Origin: Flaccisagitta enflata
Lineage: Eukaryota > Chaetognatha > Sagittoidea > Aphragmophora
Assembly: GCA_965153355.1 (NCBI GenBank)
Contig: OZ231126.1
Span: 23,126,001 to 23,190,000 of the forward strand
DNA: 64,000 bases
Direction: 5' to 3'
Positions 55,838 to 64,000 of this stretch are shown in pieces (the stretch's first letter is position 1; every line of letters begins with the position of its first letter). The position numbers were made by a program, and so were the translations under genes. Under the pieces are notes generated by a model. The model ran no database searches. It was not told where the DNA came from and worked only from the letters and a program-made list of their open reading frames with translations.

Positions 55838-56870
55838 TCAGTGATTTTGTGGATGAGCCGCAGCTCCATAGACGTACTGCAAATTCGGCACTCAGTGTCG
55901 TTTCAATTTTCCCGACTTTCCAATTTATAAAAATGGATCCTAAAATGTGATGATGAATATGAATGTGATTAGATTTTTTCATCTTTTAAAGAATCTAGAA
56001 TGTTCAGCGTATAAAAAAAGTTATACCTTAAAAAGATTCATTTACACATCTAGCTTTACCTGCCCTCTATGGTCTCAGATAGTAGCGTCGCCCCTGTCTA
56101 CCAATGTGTCAAAAGACTAGATCAAAAAAATGTTGATTGATTTCAAATCTTTGTCATGCCCTCTGGTCAGTGGGATCGGGAAGTGATGTCAGGGACGTCA
56201 GCTTGTAAACTCCCTTGTTGTCGGACACTACTTGCTGTTGGATATTAATTCAATTATGAAAGAATAAGAAAAAAACAGAAGAAAAAAAAAAAGGAAAATC
56301 CGAGTCACTCGGATGATCCTTTTCATTTTGCCCCCTAGGGCCCTACGAAATAGGCATTTTTAACTTTAATGATTAGAAACTACAGACAGACTGAAAAGGT
56401 GTGGAGGCACATTGAGATGATTGGAAAAGAATTGGCTGTCGATCAAATTGACATAATTACCACATGCAAAAATGACATGTAAATATCATTTATGACATAC
56501 GTAATCTTACCCAGAAAGTACGCTTGGCAAGTGCATAATTGACAAATGCATACCTATTCACATTCACATACTTGATTTGCGAAAACATGGCATCAACGTA
56601 CTTATCATTTACATGCTTGCTATGCACACACTATTTTACATCACATGAACATAATCGACTTAGGCATACTTAACGCATACATAGATGGTATTTATATGCT
56701 TGACATGCCATTCTGTCTGCCATACAAAAGTACAAATGGACAGAAAACGATCTTTATGAATAAAAGATATTTACTCCGTATTGACCTAAAAATGCAAAAA
56801 AGCTCATCTTTAGATATTCGACCGATGGTCTGACTCTGACACCGACAGAGGATAGTAAGACATGGACAAT
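55838..56870. other. No gene recognised
   Basis: Contains CAGGGACGTCAGCTTGTAAA and TGTCGGACACTACTTGCTGT (56185-56240), a repeat also at 32585-32655, and a degenerate ACATAC/ATGACATAC-rich stretch at 56450-56640. Confidence 0.45.
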
Positions 56871-56874
56871 TTTT

Positions 56875-57064
56875 AGTCGCGTGCTACGCGACTCTACATC
56901 CCGCTTTGTCGGTCCGTCGGTCCGTCCGTCCGTTCGTCACACTTTACTTTTTTGTTTTTTTTGCGGTTTATGGCCTCACCGCTCCTGCCCAAATGATCAA
57001 GTGACCTCAAATATAGCCCCTGCCCACCCGCACGCGACTGGGGTAGCCGTGTATCCGGCCTTGT
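56875..57064 (-). mobile_element. HINE-like element, family A, full length
   Basis: AGTCGCGTGCTACGCGACT at 56875-56893; 5' end AACAAGGCCGGATACACGGC at 57064 on the minus strand, subterminal AGTCGCGTGCGGGTGGGCAG. The best-preserved A copy. Confidence 0.96.
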
Positions 57065-57392
57065 TACTAAGAATAGCTAAAGAGAATGAATATCTTAGCG
57101 ATCTTAGCGATCTTAGTGATTTAAGAAAAATTGGACTACATCTTCTAAGAAGAAATATCATGAGTTGATAGGTCTCTATGAGGGGTAAAGTAAACTTATC
57201 CATATAAAAATGATAACAAGTAACAGAATGTAATATGTGACAGAATGCCCTCATTAGTTTTCATCAAAAAGTTTTTACACCATGACGCCTGCGAAAATGC
57301 CAGCGTAATCATGAACTATAGGATGAGTTTCGGGTTGAATGGTTTCAAACTTTGCCCTCAGAAAAAGTACCTACTCTTAGACCTCTTCCATC

Positions 57393-57557
57393 TCAGTTTA
57401 TCCTCAGGAAGGATTCTTTACCCATCTTGGAGCTGATCCAGCTTCTGAACTGAGAGACTTCGGTGAAGACTCCTGGTCCTCCGTTGCAATCCCTGGGACC
57501 GTATGAAACGATACCAACGATGGTTCCTCCACATGCCAGGGGACCACCAGAATCACC
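57393..57557 (-). CDS. Serine protease exon 7 (catalytic Ser, stop)
   Basis: Acceptor CTCAAACAATGTAG. Reads GDSGGPLACGGTIVGIVSYG, PRDCNGGPGVFTEVSQF and RSWISSKMGKESFLRIN, then TGA. The Ser of GDSGGP is the nucleophile. Confidence 0.95.
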   Translation of the reverse strand, partial: GDSGGPLACGGTIVGIVSYGPRDCNGGPGVFTEVSQFRSWISSKMGKESFLRIN

Positions 57558-60500
57558 CTACATTGTTTGAGGGAGATAAAAAGTATCTTAAAAATATCGT
57601 TGAAAAAATGTTGAAAATTGTGTTGATTTGGGAAGACAACATTCTTTGTTAATTTTGTCTTAGAATCCACTCGCTGATTAAACCAAGCGTGATGGTAATA
57701 TCTGTTGGGGAATTACTTTTTGAAATGATACGCATTCTGTTTGTAATTTCTTTCGTAGGATTACCTTGCTTAGACCAATATGGTCGAAAATGAGCGATAG
57801 GATTAACATAGAATCGAAAGGAATTTTTAAGTTTCCTTCTATTTTTGTCTAATATAGTAAATGAACAAAACAAAAATCAGATGAGATCATCATCGTGCAA
57901 TGTTTACCATGCAAGCAGACCATCTTCCGGGTTGTCCAAAGGCGACCGTGTTATTGGGTTTGCCCCAAACGGACTGCGCTTGGGAGCGGGTCCAAATTTG
58001 GCCAGATACCTGTGAAAAAGAAAATTCTGTCATTCCTCAAGAGCTCGTCGCAAAATGAGGTAAAGATGTATGACAAGTGGAACAATATTCCTCACTACAC
58101 CCAAGCTGAACTAAATGGAAGAGGGCCTTGAAAACCCTCACTGACTAGTCAATAAAACAGAATCTGAAAAACATTTTCTCAATCTAAATGCAAACCATGA
58201 ATCGGTTCATCGTTTTTTTGGCGATTTCTCACAAGTCTGTCGGGAGCTTCTGTTTTTTTCCTGAATCCTCCGCCAAAGCGAAGCTTTGATTCGAGCAGAT
58301 TCAGGCAGTAAAGAGTAAAACCAAACCCACCCCTGGCCCTTACGCCAACCCTATCCTAACCTTAACCCTAAAACCATTCCCATCCCCAACCATAACCCCC
58401 ACCTAACCATGGCAAAAAAAAAAAAAGAGATAAATTGTTTTTCAATGTTTCACATTAATCCAATAAGAAAAACATAGCAAAATCCATGACTGTTTTAAAG
58501 ATCTTCAAAAAATCTTTTAAAATGGGACCATGCTGGTTGTTATAGCTTTATTCGTTTAGAAATGATAAAGGGATAAAGAGTAGATGGTCAAGACTGTAAA
58601 AGCCAAGTTGAAAAAGCTTTACTTTTTGGTTAGTTCAGAAAAAAAAAAACAGAGAAAAAGAAAATTTTGAACTTTTTCTTTAAGGTATTTTCAAAGATTT
58701 TTGAATTTTCTTTCATTCAAGACCAGTCCCAGATCTGTAACTCAAACCGTTTAGAAGTTAGAGCTTGTCAAAGTGAATTACTTCTTTTCAAAACCTTTTG
58801 AATACAGTTGAATTGCAAAATTGAATATGGCAATGTTTTCATTCATTTTTGTGCCATTTCTAAACGAAAAAAGCTAGAACTACCAGCAATGTCGCGTTTG
58901 AAAGATCTTTTGCAGATCTTTCAAATCTTTCAAATCTTTCAAATCTTTTTTATATTTCATATCGTTAACTCAGCAGAAATAAGCTAGATAAGTTGTCTCT
59001 TTTTTTTTTGCCATGGTTATAACCCTAATTTAAAATAAAACGCATAGACTTATAAACATAAGACGTCAAAGATTTTTTTGAGAATACCGGTTCGGTTTTA
59101 TCTCGTTTCTTAACACACTCATTTGGTTGCATTTGATATTGATTGATCACGTGAATTTTATGAGGCCCACGGCCATGGTCATTTACTTTTTGCAATTGAT
59201 CGGCGTCTTGTTCGGGATTTGTTCTTACTAGTCCCCATCCAGACAAAGTGCAGGTTTGGCCACGGTAATCAGCTCCCGGGGATGGCAGAGAGGCAGTGCC
59301 AACACCTGCGCCTATTTGCGTGTTGGGGAAGAAAGGATCGTTAACACAATTGAAAAAGAATACGTAAAATTTCATCAAGTTGCTTTATATATCGTTTGAT
59401 GATGCCACTAAACTAAAGATGCCAATTTACTAAAGAAATCGTTCCATAATGGCCGTTCTTTAAAAGGAGGTTCTATATAAAACAAAGGCACATCTCTTCG
59501 TCTACAGGGTGTTGCGCGCCGACTTTGACCAAAGAAAACGATGTAATTCTGCATTGGAAAATGATAAATTGAATAAAAAAAAAACTGTTTTAAAGCTCTG
59601 TAAAAGCAATTTTATCTTATTCTGATTGGTTTCAACCTTCTATGTTTTTTGCCCCTCTTTAAAATGCATTAAAAAAAAACCTTCATTTTAAAAAAATTCA
59701 TTTTTGCAATTTTTGCATTATTAAAGCAGTTGAACCTTTCATCTTTAATTCAGGGTAATTTCGAAACAAATTGAGCTAAATCAGTGGGATTGGACTCATA
59801 TCGAAGCTAATTTGATGAATTTCATGAAAATGGTGGAACAGACCTAATCAAAGCATATCCTTTAAAAAAACATGTTTTTTCTTTGCCACTTTCAAAGAGT
59901 TGCTTTAAAAAGATGATTCTTTTTAGGCGCCTAAACTGGTCCAAATGCTTATATCTGAAAAAAAAATTGAGCACATCTAAAATCTACACTGAATTGGCAT
60001 TAGTTTAAGCCCAAGTTCATTATTTTTTCTAAATTCTCTGAAAGGATATAAAGGTGAGAAGTGCAAAAACCTTAAAAATTATTAATTTTCTTCTGAAATA
60101 TGGAAAAAAGCTTTTTGATCTTGACAAAAAGTAATCATTCCGCATAGACTGTGAACAAAATCGCAAAAAATTGTTTTTAAATGGCTTTCTGGAACTGTTT
60201 TCAAATTCTATTTACCATTTCTAGAAGCATTATTGCGTCGTTTTCTTTTGTCACAGTCGGCGCGCAACACCCTGTATTACCACTTACCACTGGCGGGGCG
60301 TGCCAATTGCAAGAGGGCGATATCATTCTGGAACAGTTGAGGACTGTTGTATGAAGCGTGAACGTGGATGGCTCTCACGGGAAGATCTTGTTCAGTTCCG
60401 TCTCTAGAATTCAAGTGCCATTCTCCAACGCGGACCTGAAATGATGATGTCATAGATTTATTAGGATCGTTTGGGATCGTTTGAATATTCTTGACAAGAT

Positions 60501-61604
60501 GACCGCGAAACAAAATTTCAAAATGGATATGTCGATCCATGAGTAGCTGATGGTTACAAAAATGGACGAATGTGATAAGATGAATGAACAAATGAATAAA
60601 TGCTTGAATGAATGTATGAATGAATGAATGAATGAATGAATGAATGAATGAATGAATGAATGAATGAATGAATGAATGAATGAATGAGTGGTCTAATGAA
60701 GGACGGAAAAATACAGAAAAGAATCGACGGATGAATGATAGAGTTAATGAATGGACTGATGGATATTTGGGGAAAAGTTAATTTGTGATGATGCAATGCT
60801 CACTCTGTACGTGGAAGGGCTACTGTCAATGCAATGAGCGGCGCAAAGGACCCACGTGCTGCTGATCAGAGTTCCGCCGCAAATGTGCTCACTACCGCTT
60901 CCATTGACCATTTGAAGAGAAATCTGAAATACAAGGAGACTCTCAGAGAAACAACAAAAACAGATATCGTAGGCGTTAGGTGACAAGCATGCCTTTTTTG
61001 CCAGGTGACACGATCTTTTCAATTTGTTGCATCTTTTCGCATGGGGTTTTATGTTTGGATATTTCAACCTCAATAGACACGCCAGTAACCTGATACATCA
61101 GCTATGACAGACAAAGAATCGACCTGGTAAGGGATTTCGCCTTTGCCGGCCGGTTGGCCTCCGATGATGTAGGAAGAGTCATCGGCCCCGCGCTCCTCGA
61201 TTTCTAGATAATGATAGAAAAGGTATGTTAATATATTTTGTGGTATGTATTGGTTCGCAGTTTTTTTAATTGTCCACTATTAGGCAGCCATTTTGTAATT
61301 GATGCTCTTTGTATCTTTCTCCCATCTTTTTCACCTAACTAAATTGGTTCCACTTAGTTATTGCACTGGGAAAGATGCATAACCGTATACACTCTTTTTT
61401 TTCATAAGAACCAAGTTTAACCACATGGGTTTCTTTTTGTTATTGCACTGACAACGATGTGCAGGTGGGTTGAGTGAGATAAAGTGGCGTTAGGTGTTTT
61501 TTTCCCATCGGAGTGGGATTTGATGGACTGTGCTTACCTAATGTCCATGAAATCGTAATCATGACAAAAACAAAACGAAAGGCACCATTTTTTGTGAGTT
61601 TCAT
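57393..61604 (-). CDS. Chymotrypsin-like serine protease, seven exons, 268 aa
   Basis: Seven exons join in perfect phase (67+80+120+148+125+102+165 nt = 268 codons plus stop). Order: signal peptide; short propeptide; activation site SSY-IIGG; AAHC with catalytic His; NDIALLQL with catalytic Asp; TLSGWG; GDSGGP with catalytic Ser. The residue at the chymotrypsin 189 position is Ser (SACMGDSGG), with SYG at 214-216 and a Gly at 226. This predicts a chymotrypsin/elastase-type pocket rather than trypsin. The protein is secreted. The Cys168-Cys182 pair is absent on both sides, so that disulfide is lost cleanly. Residue P1 before IIGG is Tyr, not Arg or Lys, so activation by trypsin is not expected. 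Introns hold a 770-bp TA element, a (GAAT)n run and other repeats. It is the most complete gene in the window. Confidence 0.93.
57908..58009 (-). CDS. Serine protease exon 6
   Basis: Acceptor TTTCTTTTTCACAG, donor GTAAAC, phase 0 on both sides. Reads VSGQIWTRSQAQSVWGKPNN and ends RWSACM; lacks the cysteines usually at 168 and 182. Confidence 0.92.
58332..58405. repeat. Degenerate CCCTAA-like tract
   Basis: CCAACCCTATCCTAACCTTA ACCCTAAAACC, resembling decayed telomere-type or simple repeat, inside intron 5 of the protease gene. Confidence 0.5.
58406..59017. mobile_element. Probable TIR element with ACCATGGCAAAAA ends
   Basis: AACCATGGCAAAAAAAAAAA GAGA at 58406 and its inverse TCTCTTTTTTTTTTGCCATG GTT at 58996-59018. 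It contains a reversed copy of motif J (58672-58765). Lies in intron 5 of the protease. Confidence 0.6.
59187..59311 (-). CDS. Serine protease exon 5
   Basis: Acceptor CCCCAACACGCAAATAG, donor GTAAATG. Reads AGVGTASLPSPGADYRGQTC and TLSGWGLVRTNPEQDADQLQK. Confidence 0.94.
59505..60274. mobile_element. Tc1/mariner-type MITE, 770 bp, in protease intron 4
   Basis: Ends CAGGGTGTTGCGCGCCGACT, inverted at the right (AGTCGGCGCGCAACACCCTG), flanked by TA (59503-59504, 60275-60276). The right end lies 13 bp from the donor of exon 4. Confidence 0.88.
60288..60435 (-). CDS. Serine protease exon 4 (catalytic Asp)
   Basis: Acceptor ATGATGACATCATCATTTCAG, donor GTAAGTGG. Reads VRVGEWHLNSRDGTEQDLPV, RAIHVHASYNSPQ and LFQNDIALLQLARPAS. 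Confidence 0.95.
60604..60688. repeat. (GAAT)n microsatellite in protease intron 3
   Basis: ATGAATGAATGAATG run of about 85 bp. Confidence 0.95.
60804..60923 (-). CDS. Serine protease exon 3 (catalytic His)
   Basis: Acceptor CTCCTTGTATTTCAG, donor GTGAGC. Reads ISLQMVNGSGSEHICGGTLI and SSTWVLCAAHCIDSSPSTYR. Confidence 0.96.
61124..61203 (-). CDS. Serine protease exon 2 (activation site)
   Basis: Acceptor TATCATTATCTAG, donor GTCGAT (weak). Reads IEERGADDSSYIIGGQPAGK GEIPYQ. Confidence 0.88.
61455..61535 (-). repeat. Dispersed repeat N
   Basis: AGTCCATCAAATCCCACTCC, GGGAAAAAAACACCTAACGC and CACTTTATCTCACTCAACCC on the minus strand. Copies at 36295-36326 plus 36547-36570 (split by an A element) and 36575-36640. 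It starts within 10 bp of the exon 1 donor. Confidence 0.75.
61538..61604 (-). CDS. Serine protease exon 1 (signal peptide)
   Basis: ATG at 61604 with A at -3; MKLTKNGAFRFVFVMITISW TL is a short basic start plus hydrophobic core. Donor GTAAGC leaves one base (G), which completes a Glu codon with exon 2. Confidence 0.85.
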
Positions 61605-61985
61605 ATTGGTTTCGCTACGGGATTACTTTCGATGTGTAATTGGTGACTTCGTACTTGGAAACTATATTGTTCAAGAAAATTTCAAAGAATTTTTTCGTGG
61701 AAATTCTACGCTAATGAAAGCCAGTATTTAACTTGCCTCAACACGTTGCGTCGACAATTAATCGCGATCGCGCGACATCGCATCGCGCGATGCACTCCTG
61801 GAATAAAACACCTTAAAGAGGCTCGATTATTTTCTACTGAACGGTTATTGTGCTGGTGAGGTGCCGCCACAACGAATAAGCCCGTAGTGGATCGTGCGGT
61901 TTTTGCAAGCGTCGACGTCATTCGATATCAAAATTAACCATCCAATATCTACAGAATAAGGTGATCATTTTAGTAAATGGGAACC
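61605..61985. other. Protease upstream flank
   Basis: Palindromic GATCGCGCGACATCGCATCG near 61765; no TATA box identified. Confidence 0.4.
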
Positions 61986-61989
61986 AATA

Positions 61990-62190
61990 AATCAGGAAGC
62001 CATAGGAAGGCGGTTGAAACTTGTGTAATTGATTATGACTCATTTCGCACCTCTCTTTAATCGAACCATTTAAATCATTTCATATATAAGTGGAAAGAGA
62101 GAGAGATTGAAAGGAGGAAAGGAAGAGACTGAGAAAGAAAGAATGAGAGAACGAAAAAAGACGGGGAAAAAGAACAAATGTAAGAAAAGA

Positions 62191-62221
<31 letters not shown>

Positions 62222-62228
62222 AAATGAC

Positions 62229-62293
<65 letters not shown>

Positions 62294-62351
62294 GAAAGAA
62301 AGAATGAGAGAACGACAAAAGATGGGAAAAAAGAACAAATGTTAGAAAGGA

Positions 62352-62408
<57 letters not shown>

Positions 62409-62420
62409 GAGAAAAAATGA

Positions 62421-62516
<96 letters not shown>

Positions 62517-62528
62517 AAAAAAGAAAAA

Positions 62529-62596
<68 letters not shown>

Positions 62597-62600
62597 AAAA
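61990..62600 (+). repeat. Repeat M, copy 3, running into (GAAA)n
   Basis: GGAAGCCATAGGAAGGCGGT, TTTAAATCATTTCATATATA AGTGG, then GA- and GAAA-rich arrays to about 62600 with an internal near-duplication (AAGAACAAATGTAAGAAA / AAGAACAAATGTTAGAAA). Confidence 0.8.
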
Positions 62601-62678
62601 AAAAACAGAAAGAAAGAAACGAAACAAACAAACAAAAACAAACAAATACAAGAACAAAAAACAAAAGCAAGAAAAAAA

Positions 62679-63326
<648 letters not shown>

Positions 63327-63366
63327 ACGCGGGGCAAAGAGAAAAAGAGGCGGCCCCTTTCCGAGG

Positions 63367-63498
<132 letters not shown>

Positions 63499-63761
63499 GT
63501 AAAAGAGGATCAGAGAAACCAGTAATGATAATAGTAAAATGTCGAGTAATGATAATAATAAAACGATAATAGAAAAAGATGCGAAAGGCCTAAAGGTACG
63601 AGACGGAGGCTTGATTTTAGGCGTGAGCCGGTCGACGTGCATGCATCGCATCATTTTTGTATTCCATGCGTCTTATGGAATCCTCCGTGATGGTTTTGCC
63701 TGAGAAAAGAGGATGAACGAGACAACGCGTAACGCATTGATGGCCAAGACGTGTTCGCCGA

Positions 63762-63792
63762 TAACAACAACAACAACAACAACAACAACAGC

Positions 63793-63833
<41 letters not shown>

Positions 63834-63990
63834 AAACGACAGCAAGGACAACGGACAACAACAACATCGCATCAACAACAGCAAAAACATCGACAACAAC
63901 AGCAACAACAGCAGCAACATGCAACAACAACAGCAACAACAACAGCAACAGCAAACAACAGCAGCGACAACAACAACAACGACGAGGACG
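63762..63990. repeat. (AAC/AGC)n microsatellite at the window end
   Basis: AAC with AGC, GAC interruptions, continuing to the edge as GACGACG. Confidence 0.93.
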
Positions 63991-64000
63991 ACGACGTCGA

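Noticed and set aside
57895-58131. Plus-strand ORF over protease exon 6
   Set aside because: Antisense shadow; the minus strand gives an exon with correct splice sites and phase.
58332-58405. True telomere or chromosome end
   Set aside because: Only a few decayed CCCTAA-like units inside an intron of an intact gene.

Overview
The window is non-coding-rich animal (metazoan) nuclear DNA. The reasons are spliced genes with GT-AG introns, small phase-consistent exons of animal families (SSBP/LisH, sushi/CCP receptor, chymotrypsin-like protease), very dense DNA transposons and microsatellites, and no bacterial operon or ribosome-binding features. An invertebrate is likely, but the species cannot be named from the sequence. 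I saw no rRNA, tRNA or CRISPR array.

Genes. All confidently recognised host genes lie on the minus strand. From left to right they are: one LisH exon of an SSBP2/3/4-type transcription cofactor (4561-4633); a CCP/sushi membrane receptor with at least four exons (19965-31315, possibly to 35783) that carries a frameshift and an in-frame stop; an intronless 417-aa protein with two four-helix membrane repeats and a PPxY tail (40700-41953); a two-exon single-pass membrane protein with a duplicated CxxC block (53898-54969); and a complete seven-exon chymotrypsin-like protease of 268 aa (57393-61604).

Repeats fill most of the rest. The dominant one is a superfamily of about 33 short non-autonomous elements, called families A to D here. 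They start AACAAGGCCGGATACACGGC, carry a (GACC)n-like core and end in a hairpin. In every subfamily a 5' subterminal motif matches the inverted 3' hairpin arm, with concordant changes between subfamilies. This architecture is that of Helentron-associated (HINE/DINE-1-like) elements. Two comparisons with unoccupied sequence show insertion into A-runs. Other elements are two related foldback families (E and F) with a shared terminal core and different 20-21 bp tandem cores, several TA-duplicating elements with CAGT/CAGG ends, hAT elements (one with a perfect 8-bp duplication), a 2-kb foldback nested in a C element nested in an A element, and a 4.3-kb palindrome. The palindrome's arms carry two copies of a decayed C2H2 zinc-finger gene around a 1.2-kb tandem array.

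Microsatellites ((GA)n, (GAAA)n, (GTAT/GTAA)n, (GTT)n, (AAC)n, (GAAT)n) and minisatellites are exceptionally abundant, and many sit at element ends or inside introns. Long ORFs made of Ser-Leu, Lys-Glu-Arg, Asn or Thr repeats are artefacts of these arrays.
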